Shown here: piece by piece, positions 34,434 to 48,300 of the stretch
Position numbering within the stretch: position 1 is the stretch's first letter
Layout: the number at the start of each line of letters is the position of its first letter
NCBI GenBank assembly: GCA_038496445.1
Contig: JALMLS010000590.1
Coordinates: forward strand, 1 to 64,000
DNA: 64,000 nt
Direction of reading: 5' to 3'
Origin: Trichosphaerium sp. ATCC 40318
Lineage: Eukaryota; Discosea; Flabellinia; Trichosidae
The notes under the pieces: generated by a model
Told to the model about the DNA's origin: nothing
Database searches by the model: none
The model's input: only the letters and a program-made list of their open reading frames with translations
Program-made: the position numbers and the translations under genes

Positions 34434-36148
34434 TCATCGTCTTGTTTTTCTGAGCCTTTTCTTAGCGCGATTAGACTTGAAGTTTAGATTTGTACTGCCT
34501 TCATGATCCTTTGAATCTTGTGAGCGCATACGCTTTCTGTGTGCAAGTTGATCGTAGCCGCCTGTTTCCTTCATTTCCTACAACCATCATTAGTATTTTT
34601 TTTGCATTTCTTTTTTTTTTTGTTTGATTTTACTATCACTATCACTATCACACAAATGACGTACGATTGCAGCTGACCTTTGCGCTTCTGTTACACGCTC
34701 AGTGAGAACAGTGACGAGATCCTCATCATGCTCGTATTCCTCCATCTTTTTGCCAATGTATTTCTCTATGCGTTGAAAGTACTCAACATTGTATTGTGTC
34801 ACCATTGTAATAGCCGACCCATGCTGGCCCGCACGTGCCGTACGTCCAACACGATGGATGTATGTCTTTGAGGAAAGCGGTATATCGTAATTTACAACAA
34901 GATCTACCTTTGGTAAATCGAGACCTCGGCTACCAACATCGGTGCAAACGAGGACATTTGTGTGTTTCTTCGAAAAGCTATCAAGGTTGGCAAGACGCGT
35001 GGCCTGTGTCAACTTGCTGTGTAAAGGTGTTGCATGAAAACCTAGATGCTTCAATACGAGAGCCATCTTTTGTACAAGCACACATCTATCCAGGAAGACG
35101 ATTATCTGCGATCCAGGATATTGTGTCACTATAAAAAAAGGCAAAGTGTCAGCGATAACATTTTTGTGGATTCTAGCACAACTACAAAGTAATAATCTAC
35201 TTGCAAAAAGCATTATTCAGTCACGCACATATATAGGCCAAGTAGGCATCCCTCCTATTAGCTGGGAAAAACAAGTAATACTGCTTCAGCGTATCAACAG
35301 TCTCATATTTTGTATTTACGCTGATCATCACAGGCTTCATGACGGCCACCTTTTTCAATTTTTCAACGCGATGTGTCATCGTCGCAGAGAAAAGCATCGT
35401 TTGCCTGTTTGCGCTTATCTTTTGTAGTATTCTCTTGAGCTCGTCTGCAAAGTCCATTGACAATAGTTTATCTGCCTCATCAAGTACCTACGACAATTGT
35501 AAGTGGTTGGCTTTACCCCCGCTGCAGTGTTGGGATTGCGCACCAAGTATTTTAGCGAGCGTTCCAAAGAGAACCCCTTTGTATTTTGTAGGTGATCTAA
35601 TACACGCCCAGGAGTTCCAACAATGATGTGTGGTTTTTTAGCGAGCTCTATAGCTTGTTTTACAACCGTTATTCCGCCTGTGATCGTTACTGTTTGAATA
35701 CCTGTATATTGGATAAGTGTCATGTCAATGTTGATGCCACGAACCAATACGGGCGCCCAATTGGAATACTTGTTTGTTAATTTGGTGAGCGAGTTCTCTA
35801 AAAGCCATAAGACAGCGTATATAGTCGTATAACGTACCTTGTAGGCGTGAGAATTAACGCAAAAAGCGGTGAGGGATTTTCCAGCAAAGATTGCAGAATA
35901 GGTAGTACAAACGCAGCTGTTTTACCAGAACTATTAAATAAACGTTAAAAGTGAAAGATTAAACGTTATTACCCTGTTTGTGCCAAACCTACAACGTCTT
36001 TACCTTCTAGCGCAGGTGGAATCGCTGCTGATTGGATTTTTGTTGGTATTTTCCACTCTAGCCCGGCGCAAGCGTCGCATAGGACATCACGTAGACCAAG
36101 AGCCTCGAAAGTCTTCCCAACATCAAAAGCGTCCTTAGAGAGATCCAT
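34434..36148 (-). CDS. DDX47: DEAD-box RNA helicase DDX47/Rrp3
   Basis: The start [20 protein letters not shown] is followed by the Q motif region [20 protein letters not shown], motif [15 protein letters not shown], motif Ia near [19 protein letters not shown], motif [14 protein letters not shown], motif [18 protein letters not shown], and the C-terminal RecA lobe with [20 protein letters not shown] and [10 protein letters not shown]. The tail [20 protein letters not shown] then RVTEAQRSA is characteristic of DDX47/Rrp3, an early 18S rRNA processing helicase in the nucleolus. A basic C-terminus ([15 protein letters not shown]) ends at 34434. It is transcribed divergently from CDKAL1 with about 150 bases between the starts. 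Confidence 0.9.
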
Positions 36149-36297
36149 TCTGTAGGTTATTTATGTATTCTGAAAATGTGAGAAAAATGTAACAAAAAAT
36201 GCCGCAACCTATTTTTATTCTCAGTTTTTTCCCCTACTTATTTTGCTCGCAAAATGTCAACATTGTTCTACAAAACAGTAATTCTTGCTTGAACACA

Positions 36298-38614
36298 ATG
36301 GCATGCGCGACAGTAGATGATATAGAAGATATGGTGGGCATTGGCGCAAACCCAACGGAACGACCTCCTAAAATGCAGGTCCTTCCTAAAGTACACAAAA
36401 AACGCACCAACGCACCGGTAAGATACATTTACGTCATTTTTAATAGTTTTTTATTTATTAATTTTGTGTGGCAAACCTTTTGCGTTCAACGCATCTAACG
36501 GATTCTTCTCTACGCCGAAATAAGTCACAGAGCAACCTAACCGTTTTTTTAAATCACAGGCGCCTCAAGGCAGCGTAGAACTACTAGGCGAGAACAAGGC
36601 CTTGATTCCTGGCACAGAAACCGTTTTTATAAAAACGTGGGGATGCAGTCACAACAACTCTGGTAACTAAGACACATTGGTCTTGCCTCACACGCTATCT
36701 AGACTCAGAATACATGGCTGGGCTATTGCAGGAGTATGGTTATAATATCTCTAATGCAAAGGACGCGGCAGCGCTTTGGGTTCTAAACAGTTGTACTGTC
36801 AAGGGTCCCTCTGAAGTGCGTAATCCTATTAAACCGGTTCTGTTGGCTAATGTGGCGGTTAAAAAGGCACATTTGGTAACGTGGATAAAGGAAGCGTCAC
36901 AAAAGAAAAAGAAGGTCGTAGTGTGCGGTTGTGTGCCTCAAGCGCAGCCAAATCACGTCGAGTATGATGGATTGTCTCTAGTGGGCGTCACACAAATTGA
37001 TCGAATCACAGAGGTCGTTGAAGAGACATTGAAAGGACACAATGTGCGCCCTATTGCGCCACAGACTATTGTCTTATGGTTACTCAATAGGTGCAATTGC
37101 TTGGTGTTAAACGTGTTGATCGGAGGAAGGCTCCAGGTGCAGCACTGAACTTGCCTAAGATTCGCAAAAACCCATTGATTGAGATCGTACCCATCTCAAC
37201 AGGATGTCTCAACTACTGTACCTACTGTAAAACAAAGCAAGCCAGAGGCGATCTCGTATCATACGTATGTGGTGTAAAGCGGTTGCTCCCACTTTGCTGT
37301 GGTAGTATTATTGTGGCTCTTATTTTAACTTGGTATTCACACTAGCCACCAGATGAGATTGTACGACGCATACAAACAGTGGTTGGTGAGGGCATCAAAG
37401 AGATTTGGCTTTCTTCAGAAGATACAGGGGCGTACGGTATTGACATCAAAACAAACATCGCAGAGCTGCTACAAAAGATTGTTAAAGTACTTCCCAAAGG
37501 TAACCACGCTGATTTACATTCAAACCCCTCTTTTGAAATGTTGGCTTCAACGGGAATCCAAATAACATTCTAACATGTTGTTGTGTTAGATGTCATGATG
37601 CGCGTCGGTATGACAAATCCACCTTACATACTAGATCACATTGAAGCCGTGGCTGAAATACTAAAGCACCCAAATGTGTATTCCTTTTTGCACATCCCAG
37701 TACGTCTGACTTATTACATTTGCGATTAGCGCTTATAAAATAGAGTCATACAATTCGACATGTCATTAACTCTTTTTTTTTTTTTCAAGGTCCAAGCAGC
37801 GTCAGACAGAGTACTACACGTCATGAGACGAAAATATAACTGCAACGATTTCAAGTACGGGCATAGTTGAAGACATGTAGCGATAATGTTTAATGCGCAA
37901 TGTCCAACAGTAGTGATATTGAAATGTTTTGTTAACTCTCAAATTTAGAAAGGTAGTCGACTACTTGCGCACTAACGTACCTGGAGTCACCATAGCCACG
38001 GATATTAGTGCGTACCACATATGTATTTCCTTTAAACTTATGTGCGGTCTCTATTAGTTTGTGGATTTCCAACGGAGACAGATGAGGAGTTTGAGGAGAC
38101 AATGGCACTTTGCAAGAAATACAAATTCGCAGTATTGCACATTTCCCAGTTTTATCCTCGACCAGGAACACCAGCCGCCAAAATGAAGCGTGTCAACACG
38201 AAAGTGGTACGTGTTCGGATCTCTCTAGTACTTTGATGTTGACGTCAAGCCAAACAGGTCAAAGAGAGGAGCAGAGCGCTCACCAAGTTGTTTGAATCGT
38301 ATTTCCCACACGCTCAAAAGAGCAACAATATCTACAAAAACGTGCTTATAACTGAAATGGCGAGAGATGGCGTACACATGGTCGGTCACAACAAATTTTA
38401 TGAACAGATACTGTTACCTTGTGATAAATCTCTCTTTGGAAAGATGGTTACCGTGCAGGCCACAGAAACTGGACGACACTACATCAAGGGCAAAATAATA
38501 ACATCTACCACCACCAAATCATCCAACTTTCAGTTGTTACTTTTATACATTGTGCTGACGATTGGCCTGGGCGTGCTCAGCGTTTACATTGCTTCCGCAA
38601 ACTACCAAGTGTAA
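36298..38614 (+). CDS. CDKAL1: tRNA ms2t6A methylthiotransferase CDKAL1
   Basis: The start [14 protein letters not shown] mirrors the DDIEDIV segment of animal CDKAL1. An in-frame upstream ATG at 36199 is less likely. The N-terminal MTTase domain has [39 protein letters not shown] and [12 protein letters not shown], providing three Cys for one 4Fe-4S cluster. The radical-SAM core has [20 protein letters not shown] (CxxxCxxC, about 37197-37250), [17 protein letters not shown] and [17 protein letters not shown]-like region ([18 protein letters not shown]) precedes a C-terminal hydrophobic segment, [18 protein letters not shown] (about 38525-38600). This matches the tail-anchored ER localisation of eukaryotic CDKAL1. 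It converts t6A37 to ms2t6A37 in tRNA-Lys(UUU). Introns occur throughout, and exon borders at 37560-38040 are approximate. Confidence 0.92.
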
Positions 38615-38778
38615 AATCAATAAAAAAAATCCTTCTTCCATTTGAAGTGTGCTTAGGGTGTTGCTTGGCAGCTTTGTTAGCGAGCATAGTTGCACGTGCA
38701 ACGAATTGTTAAAAAGTCAGTCTCTTTTCAACCGACATGCAGATTAGTCTTCTAAGTTCTGATAACGATGCGCATGTA

Positions 38779-40797
38779 TGAGTAACAAGGCTGAGGAAGA
38801 GGAAGAAGACCGGGAATTGGTGTGTACATCTGAGGCTTGTCTGAAATTTATGTACTGATGGAAACATGTAGGTGATACTATATGGCCCACCATTCTCTGT
38901 GCGTATGCGGTTGTTTATTTCCATTTTGTAACGATAACAAGGGTAAAACACGTTATTGTCGCAATAAACTACCCGAGCATGCTGTCATAGTGTTAGATAG
39001 CCCTTCTATGGCGAATAAATCCCTCCACAAAGTTTGCAGAAAAATTTCTAAAACGTTACTATCCGGTACTGACGTTGTTGTAAACGACTGCAACGCGCTT
39101 CAACGCACAAGGTAACTAACGCGTGTAATGATACACTTGTAATACTATCGTAGAGCCTCGTACATTAAACACGTCAAAGAGCAGCTAGGCGAACGCGCTA
39201 TGATCAAATGCATAGTGCTACAACCGTTGGGTGGGATTGATCAATGCCGTTGGAGTTATCATCAAAAGCTTGTTCAAACTGCTTTGGACGAATCAGGCAC
39301 TAATTAATTAGCAAGGGTAGAACATTTTTTTGGGTTTGACAGATTTTCTGGTAGATGCTGCAACTTCAAAGAAAGCACCAATAATATCACCTGACACTTG
39401 GCGTGAGTGGGCAGCTATGCTCTTACCTGGTGAGTCTACAAATCAACCAAGCTTGGAAGAAGGCTACAGAGACTTACTCTACAAACCATCCAACTTGCAC
39501 ATCGATCGCCAACAGCTGCAATGCAAAGGCTTGTTTATACCAGTCGATGCCTTGTACGAACTAAAACGTGACCCATCTGACGAGAACGCTTACACAATGC
39601 ACGACAAATTCGAATCATGCGCCACAATCATAAAACACTGGTTGGATGCAGAGCAGGTAGGTACTGGAGCTATCTATAAATTCACTCCAACACATTGTGT
39701 AGGTGCGGAAGGTGTTTGTGCTCGTTGACGAACATGTTCTTTTCCCTGCTAACCTAGCGCTCAAAGCGGATGATCCAGACGCTCAAATAGCATCGTACTG
39801 TGTATTTGATTGGGTATTAGAAAGTTAACTGTGGTAGTATTTTGAAGTGTAGGTTCGTTATGTACCATGCTTTGAGGAGATTGGCCACAGATTTTGATTT
39901 GTTCTTTGTACTAAACCACTAGCGCTTTCTTGCTGTGTGTCAGACTGGCACAACCTAATTTTGCCTACAGGTTTCATGTGCTTATGGAAGTGCCGGCGTA
40001 GACGCCTTTTTCAGACCGCCTCAGGCTGGTATGATCGCGACGTTACAAGTACAACATCCATCCATACACCCAAAATCCGGTTTTAGTTACTCGTCGTGTA
40101 GATGGCTTTTGGCGTGGACTTGCGAACATCACTCTTTGTTTCAAACACGACCAAAGACAGCGGGGAAGCATTAGCAGAAAATTGCGGTATTCCACAGTGT
40201 CGCGCAAAAGATTTTTTTTCAGACTCTGGATGGACAATAGCAAGCACTTTGTACGGTTGTATATAAAATCCTTGCTACTTGCGCGGGCGCAGCTGACATT
40301 AACACGAGGCAAAAATATGTAGTTCAACCTCAGAAGATACCCAAGTATATTGAAGCGATTGAATTGAGTGATACTCCTTGGAAGAAAGACACGTAAGTTT
40401 TTTTTTTTTCGAAACCGTTACTTGTTTTTTTAAACGTTAAGAAAATGCTGTGTGCTACTTGTATTTTTTTTTTTGTGACTAATTAGGGGTTGTTGTAAGG
40501 TCTGAGATACTCATGGAGAGGGGAGAAACTATTGAAGGGTGTTTGGGTGTTTATAATCTCACCATACAATTTGGTCACTCGCTAGGGATGATATGCGTGT
40601 CATCGGATAGTAGTGGCGAAGAGGACGTGCAAGAGGACGAAGATCTATTTGATAAAGTGGAGCACGTTCCCAGCCCTCGCAAATTGCCGCGCTGGATGGC
40701 TACTGCTTCACAAGAAAACAGCAAGAGACCTCATGAAGACAATGAGTTGGAAACATCTAGGCCCAAAAAACGAGCAAAGCAAGAAAAAGACGATTAA
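38779..40797 (+). CDS. P-loop NTPase/kinase-like protein with acidic C-terminus (PNK-like, tentative)
   Basis: The start is MSNKAEEEEEDRELVC. After splicing, VILYGPPFSGKTRYCRNKLP forms a Walker A loop; the last part depends on removing an intron at about 38899-38941. VIVLDSPSMANKSLHK, TDVVVNDCNALQRTRASYIK and MIKCIVLQPLG then follow the layout of polynucleotide-kinase-like P-loop proteins, where D..N.....R is the lid or substrate region. Further exons encode WREWAAMLLPGESTNQPSLE, VFVLVDEHVLFPANLALKAD and a segment near 39970-40110 in uncertain frame. The last exon (about 40610-40797) is acidic, then SPRKLPRWMA, then a KRAKQEK tail. It could splice in frame from 40395 or belong to a separate short gene. 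I do not recognise the full family. Confidence 0.45.
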
Positions 40798-40991
40798 ACT
40801 CGTGCACGTAAATTGTATTGTACAATACAAAACAGCAATTGTAATTTTACAGCTATTTTCGTCGGTTTTTTTCTTTTGTATCAAAGATTCTCAGATTTGT
40901 CACGTCCACCCTTTTTACGCAATGATAGCAAAGCGCAGGTTCGTGCAATACTTTGTTGCTATGTGATTCTAACCAAGTAAGGTGGCATTAA

Positions 40992-43900
40992 ATGGAAACT
41001 AGCTCAGCCACGTCCGAAAAAGGCTCTAGTCTCCCTGTGGAGCATATCCATCGCACAGAGGACCGCCCGAAGGCCATCACGCAACTCTCAACAGACCAAT
41101 CCGCTGCAGATGCTACAAACGTCAAACAAGTACGCCTTAGCGCGCAACATTACATTTTCGTGTTTACATAGCAATTTACGTGAGTTTTGGCTCCATTTGG
41201 TTTTTTTTTGTTTACAAAAAGGCGCTCTCATCAAAAGTAGACGCCCTTGAAAATACCAGCGCGGTGTGTTGCGTGTTGGATGGGTCTGATCGGCTGTATT
41301 AGTCCAACGTCCAGCCCTGTCAGCAGATCAGTGCCCGCCTGACATAACCCTCTCTGCAACATCCTTTGGTGTGGATTGTGCTTTGTACCCTAAAGTATTT
41401 TAGACCTCAAATGCTGCCCCAGCTGAACCAATGGTTAAAGACATTATAAACCACGACAACTGCACTGCTTGTGGCTTCTTGGGCGATTTATTGTGTTGCG
41501 ATGGTTGTCCCAAGGCTTTTCACTTTGAGTGCTTAAACCCGCCTATTGGCTCAACAGAACTACCTGGTAAATACCAACACCGAAACTTTCGTATTTTGCA
41601 TTAATTTTGTTGTGCACTCATAAAAATTATAGATGGCGATTGGTATTGTAACGAGTGCAAGGCTGCCGCCAATGTACGCTTTAAAACGCAAAGTTCGCCT
41701 ATTGATAAATCCGTTGTTATTCGCTCTTACGAAAAAAATGGCACCAAAACGCGCTTCGCCTCTTTGCACGGTGTAGCACCCTCATTTTATACTTTTTCAA
41801 AAAAAGCTGATAGTTGTTTTTTTTTTCGTAACAGGGCATAAACAAAGGAGAAAATAATTCTGCTCTACAACCGCTATTCGAGACTCTTTCCGCTTCAAAT
41901 CCAAAAGTATTCAACCTTCCTCCGGGTATAAAACGATCAGTTCAGAAAGGTGCAAAATAAGTTTGCTTTGAAGCCATGAAATTATTCGTTTTCAGTTTTT
42001 ATGTAAAGTCCTTTTTCTGCTCTTTTTTTTTTTTTGATTAACAACACAATTGACCAAGCCATAGTAAAGTCTCGTAAACGCAACTCACAACAATCAGAGT
42101 TGTACGACGTCTTGAAAAAACCTCACACAGCGCAGGAACGCTACGCACTCGATGAAGCAGAAACATTAAACAAACACACGGCAGTGGTACTCTGTGACTA
42201 TTGATTCATTGTTCTTACTTGGTTTTTTTTTGCAGTGGGCTGACCGCCAGCAACAAAATTCACATACACGACATAGCAAGTTCAATGTTCTACCCAATGG
42301 TGGCTCTGTAAAGGACTCGGTGTCCCTCAATTTTCCGCCATCAAAGCGCCAGCAGGTACACACCGTACACTACGCGTTCTAATAAACAGCAATTATTACT
42401 TGCGTCTTCTCACATCTCTGCGAAGCGTGCACCACGGCCCACTGCTGGTATGGACCCTAGTATCGCCGCTACAATAGCTCCTCAATCAGCGTTTCCGACT
42501 GGACGTCACCCTTGGCCCTGGGGCGTTTGGTCGAATCACATCAAACACCAACAACAGGAGATACAAGTGCCACAAACTGTAAATCAAGACGAGGTAGAAG
42601 AAGATGAAAAAGCATGTACTGAGCACGCTGCACAATTACAGTTCAAGTATCAGATAGAGTCACATCAGCGAAAACTACAGGAGGAACAACTGGACGACTA
42701 CTTGGCATTTAAATCAGGAACTAACAAGTACTTTAAACCATACATACACTATAACCACACATACACTCAAATTAAAATCGTTTTTGTTTTTCGTTGCGAC
42801 TACCCTAAAACTTACACTGCACAGCGCAAACATGATCGCAGATATGCAACAAAACCTTAATGCCTTGTTACTACAGGCAATGGTAAGTGCCTAACGTTTC
42901 CCTCGGATCAAAACTAACAGTGAACACTAGCCGCGTATTACGCCTCAAAATCCAGAAAGCGTAAGCATAACGGGCGATGTACATACACAAATTATGTCCC
43001 AAATGAGGTACAAATGAGTTTTTTGAATATTTTATTTGTGGCTCACATTGTGATTGCGCGTAGCCCGTTGTTTGTACAATTTTTAGCATGGCAACGCATG
43101 ATGCAACTGTCAGCACAACTTAATATAGCAACACAAGCACGTAAACCATCACATCAGTCAGTAAGGAGCGATACCTCGCTCCCACAACGAAAACGTACGC
43201 GAACCTTTTTTTTATTGTGCCTCCTTTTGGTTTGGTTTTCCAATGCGTGTAGGGTCGTATAACGATCAAGACACAACAAGAAGGCAGTCACGCCCGACAA
43301 AAAGACAGAGAACAATGGCAAACGCAGAGCAGACAGCCAACGCAAGCAACAGGTGCCGCAACATTATCTAGAAGTCTGTACTCTGATTAACGCCAATTGA
43401 AACAACAGATCTAGAGTATTGTTAAAAGTTAAGCAATCCGTTGAGAGCGATGCTGTGATGACTGATGAGCATATTGTAGATGTTGATAATGTACTTGCAC
43501 TTGCATTTAAACGGCATGGTACTAAACAAAGAGCTTTTAGGGGTCACATAACACCAGCTCACAACCAGAGCCAATGGATGTTGACAGTGTAGAAATAAAA
43601 CAAGAACTTGATGAGGGCACCAACCACAAGGGTTCAGAGGCTACAGATAATCACACAGATGAACGGTCAGAGCCTGCACCAACAAAGCAAGCTAGGACGC
43701 CAATAACATTAAAGATTGTTGGTTCAGGCGCCTCCGCCACCGTAGAAAATGGAATACAGTCCGAATCACGGATGGAGTACTTGCTTGAGCGTGGCATAGC
43801 TTCGTTGTCTTGCTTCCGCGATCAAAGTAAGCGCTTTTATACTATATTGTTTTTACATGCACTTGTTTGTTAACTGCTATTGTAGGCGAGGTAATGACCA

Positions 43901-44424
43901 GCGTATTCCCTGTTCTGATGAAAAAACACCATTTGATAGTTGGACGGAATGCTGAAGGCATTGACATTGATTTAAGCGCCGTGTCTTCGTCCAGGCTTGT
44001 CTCGCATAGGCACCTTGCAATTAGATACGAAGAAAATACAGACATGTTTGTAGTGACGAACATGGGTCGCAACGGCACCAAGGTAGAGAACCAATAATTA
44101 TTTCTTGTATTAAATGGCCTGCAACTAGGTGAAACCTTCGCTTGATGGCCAAGAACAGATACACCTGGGCATCGATGAATCGTTTGAACTAAGAGATAGC
44201 TCCATTTTAGATCTGGGCCTTCTTCAACTCAGATTCAATGTACGTGTGAATCCACTAGTTTTCTTCTTTCCTCGAAGGCTCTTGTTTAAACAAAGCGCAC
44301 GCTTTTCGTGTTTACAATTTACAGCTTTCTACAAAAACAGTACAGTATACATTGATTTGCGTACTTATTATTATTATTACAATAGATTATTAAGCAACCT
44401 GGAGAACCGTCTCCATTCGCGTGA
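40992..44424 (+). CDS. PHD-finger plus FHA-domain chromatin protein (PHF12/Rco1-like)
   Basis: The start is [18 protein letters not shown]. One PHD finger is complete: [33 protein letters not shown], then spliced [14 protein letters not shown] (Cys4-His-Cys3, about 41455-41670). The middle is Gln- and Lys-rich with coil character ([36 protein letters not shown]). The acidic and Pro region [15 protein letters not shown] precedes an FHA domain at about 43890-44240: [34 protein letters not shown] and [12 protein letters not shown], holding the GR...SR.H...NG.N-like core. PHD plus C-terminal FHA is the arrangement of animal PHF12, a Sin3-associated co-repressor subunit related to yeast Rco1. A role in a Sin3/Rpd3-type deacetylase complex is inferred. 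A second PHD finger was not found. The last exon and stop (44424) are tentative. Confidence 0.7.
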
Positions 44425-45379
44425 CGGCGTGTCTCACAGCCACACTTAACCAAATAACCGTGTAAATAAATGTAAGTGCGCTGGACTAAAACACTTAACC
44501 CCCCTATGCATACAAAACAACTCTACAACCCTTTTTTTTTCTTTTTTTTTCAAGGTTGAAGAGAACGACTAGCTACGATCTAAATCGGCTCAAAAACGGT
44601 GAATTACGAGTTGGCATCAGTAATGGCTTTGATCCACTTGTCAAGTGTCGCTTTATCCCGTGTGGCGAAGACGAGACGTTCGTGGCCTATTTAAGTCAGA
44701 AAAAAGAACGTGCGGAAGTGCGCTGTACCTCGCGCTTGTAGCTGGAAGGCAAATCGTCTATCGCCAAGGTTCGTAATTTGCTGAGGTTTACATTGCGCCG
44801 TATTGAATGGTGTGCCATGCGGAATGTTCTGTTTTGGCGGTTAGTTCAGTTATTTGGTCGAGTACACAGAAGTCGAAAATACTGGAAAAGCGTACTGTTT
44901 TTTTGGTGGATTGATAATACAACTTAGTACCGCGTAACTCTACCCACCTGTCTACGCAAAGCATTAGTAACGACACTAGGAATAAAACACCCGAGCGGGA
45001 CAAAGGGATGTACCTTCCCATCCTATAGTGCCCAGGAATTCAACGCGCTCGGCTAGATTGGGCTTAACACTAGAACCCCTTCGTGCTAAAAATGTTAATC
45101 CGTAGCTTGGAAGCGGTGTTATGTGTACCTGAATCATGCAATACTTGTTTCGATTTTTTTCTTGACAACAACCGTTGAGGCGGTGGTGACTCTGCATCTA
45201 TCAACGAAGCTTAGTGCCATGCAAGGGCGGTATTACTTTTGTCTACGCACCATCACCAAAGTCTATACCGGCAAACTTTGCAGGCCGCATGCTGGCATCA
45301 ACGCTAAGGTTTTGAGATGACTGCGCACGTGAAAATGATCTTCCCGCCTAATTGCGTATTAGTTGGAAATACTCCACTT
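44425..45379. other. Weakly coding region between PHF12-like and myosin genes
   Basis: Two candidate pieces are visible. On the plus strand, 44556-44741 reads TSYDLNRLKNGELRVGISNG then FDPLVKCRF and could be a small gene or an extra exon of the FHA gene. On the minus strand, about 44788-45320 contains exon-like blocks (MRPAKFAGIDFGDG; ITPLPSYGLTFLARRGSS; EELRGTKLYYQSTKK) separated by GT-AG introns, ending with a stop near 44788. Neither matches a family I know. They overlap little and would be convergent. Confidence 0.35.
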
Positions 45380-48300
45380 CTACTCTAGTTTGTAGCGTAC
45401 GCCAGGGGCGGATGGAGGCTGCCTAGTTGACTGAGATGAAGTAGGTGCGCCTACGCAGATGCATGAGTATGGTATTTGAACAATGGCTGATTGTAAAAGC
45501 GTACCAGGTCGCCTGCTTGTTGCTGGTGTTGAGTTCATCAAGCCTTCCCTCCCTTTTTTTCGGATCTTTGAATGATTGTTAATGAAAGCAGTTAGGACAT
45601 TGGGTACCTGTCCAAGGTGCACCGTGCTCCGGCGCTCTCTGGGACTACTAACAGCTGCCGGTGTTGGATCCCGACGTTTACTTGCGGTGCTGCTGCTACT
45701 ACCATTCATCATATTCAGCGAGAGCGGAGTATCTTCCGAGTATTTTTGTTGTTCTAGCACTGAGATTGTATTTTCCACCTTCGTCAGGCACGACCGCAAA
45801 GTGCTGGCCACACTCTTTAAGTGAGCAATAGACAGCACGCCTAGGTTAGTATCTGTCAGTGCTCAACATGTAAGCGTATTGACCAAACCTCCTGAAGGCA
45901 TGCCAAGAAGTGAGGCAAGCAGTAGAAGCTCTGAACCAGCTGCAACATCTGCTGCAATTTTTCTTCCCATTTTCTTCGGCTTGCGTTCGAAATCTGCCAG
46001 GTTAGGTGGCTGGTAGGCAGTGAAACTACGCTCTCTCGTGTGTCCACGCCTCCTCACCCTTGGGGATCTCTTTGGCTTTGGAGAAGGCTTTGGTTTGGCT
46101 GTACGTAGTAGAGATGTGAGTGAGACCAAATAAAACGCGTCATATTGTACCTAGCTCGTCACCCAGCTGGTCTTCATGGTCTGGAGATGGCGACCTGCTA
46201 CCGCCCTCCATATCCTCGACAACCATCATGAGTTCCTCTTCTCGTTCTCTATATCGATGGATAAGTTCTGTTTGTGCAGCAACGCGCATTTGTCGCTCTC
46301 TTTCGAGCATATCTTTCAATTCCTGCTCTTTTTTCTTTATTTCCATCTCGCGTTGTCTACGCTCCTCTTCTTGAAGTAGACGTCGTTCTCTGGCTTCATC
46401 CTCTCGTTTGCGTCTCTCTTCTTCTTGGCGTCGTACTTGAGCTGATCTAAGAACGTGTCACGTGGGTTCAACAGTTAATTTGTGGTGTGGTACCTCTCTC
46501 GCTCCTCCTTTTCCTTCTTTGCTTGCAAAAGGTTCTGGGTGGTTGTATATGACGTGTAACGGCGGAAGACTGTATATGGTAAACAATGAATAATGGCATG
46601 GAGATGACGTACATGATTGCATCAGCAGCACACTTGACGCCCTTTGCAACTTGGTATTGTAGGCAATGGACTGCCTGAAAAGCGTCTGAAGGAGAACAAT
46701 GTCCTCTTTCATTTTTGCCACCATGGCACGATCCTTACGACCCTTTTGAACAATAGTGTTAACAGCAGTAGTACACTTTTTAAATTGTTGGCGTACTTGG
46801 ATTGTGGCTTTGAATCTCCTCTGCAATGCCACAATAGCTTTGCGCTGTTGAGCGTATATCTTCTTTTGGCGGTAGCCCTTCCAGTATCTAACAATGACAC
46901 GTGATGCACGCAAGTACTTGACGCGACGTCTGGCCAAAAAACCTCTACAAGTACAATTTGTAAGCATGGGTTGTTGCGGTATTGTTGGATTGTCACTAAC
47001 CGAACCACTTTTTGAATCTTGGTGGCAGGGATGTTCAACTGTTGTGCTGTCTTCTCTACCAATTCGTTGTACTAGTAACTCAGTTAGGTAATGCAACTCA
47101 GAATGGTTGTGCTTGTGACATACTGTACTCTCTTTGAGGAACACTTTAGTCAGTCCCAGCTGGCATTGCTCCTTAACCAAATCTAACATGGCTTGTAAGT
47201 TCCCGACTACTAACCCTTTGAAGAGCTGTACCTAGTTTAACTATGATACTGTTAGCTATCGATCTGCCGCTTCCATGTTCCTTCATTGTTGGCAACAGAA
47301 TCTTGAACTGGTTCACAAAGTCTGTAATCGTTATGCGAATAGGATAACCCGCTTTCCTGCATTACTGTGTCAATACACGTATCCCTATATTGTAGCTTGG
47401 GATGAGGTACCGTATTTTGATGGTGTCCAAAACACCTGCACATCTCAGCTGTGACAGCACATTCGCGCCCTCAAACACTTGTGGTTGTTTCATTTGGTTT
47501 GGCTTTATACACCTGATCCAGTGCGGTGTGGTTGTCGTCACCATGTCCATCAACTTGTTGAGTTGTGTGCTAAAGTTAGTACCAACAGTGATGGGTTTAC
47601 CACGCTTAAGCTTTGGTTTCTCGACAAGTGTCTTTATAAAAGGATGCTGGGAAGACTTGCACAAGTCCACCAGTTCATCTTTTAACGTGTCCTTATTCTT
47701 TTCCAAGAAGCCGGTAGCATCGTAAGCCACCTTGTCGGCGTAGTGAGAAATAATGAATTTCTTTTTGTTCAGCCTGTCAGCTTGAAAATGAGGTTCCTTT
47801 CCTACAAATAAATCAAACACAAGCTATGTATAACCACGAAATGGAGCCTCACCATGATTGGCTACAATCTTGGTAGTGAATGTCTCATCTGTAGCGCGAG
47901 GGAAAGCGCTCTCCTCGTCCAGCAATGATAGAATACCGAGAGGCCCTTGTTGAGCTGTCAGTGTGGATCATGTTATTTTTGAGACGTACTCTTTTCTATA
48001 CAATCGATGACGGCCTGATTACTATCATTTCAGCGTCAGTACTACTCATATTGAGAAAGTTATTAGGCGTACTCGTCGAATGATACGCTGGAGTAGTCGA
48101 TCTCTTCAGTGATGGCATCGTTCAATTCCCTAAACAAACTTTGTTAGCTATTCGTGTCCTTAAGAAGAGGTGACTTACCAACTGAAAGTGTGTATGTTGT
48201 AGTGTTGTTGGAGTTTTTCATTACTGTAATTAATGCAAAATTGTTCTGTTGTCGAAATCAAGTCAGAAAAAAAAGTCATTAAGAAAAAAGTGTTGTGCCA

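Noticed and set aside
40043-40327. Minus-strand frame of 94 codons
   Set aside because: It is antisense to a plus-strand stretch that reads YTQNPVLVTRRVDGFWRGLA and belongs more plausibly to the P-loop protein locus.
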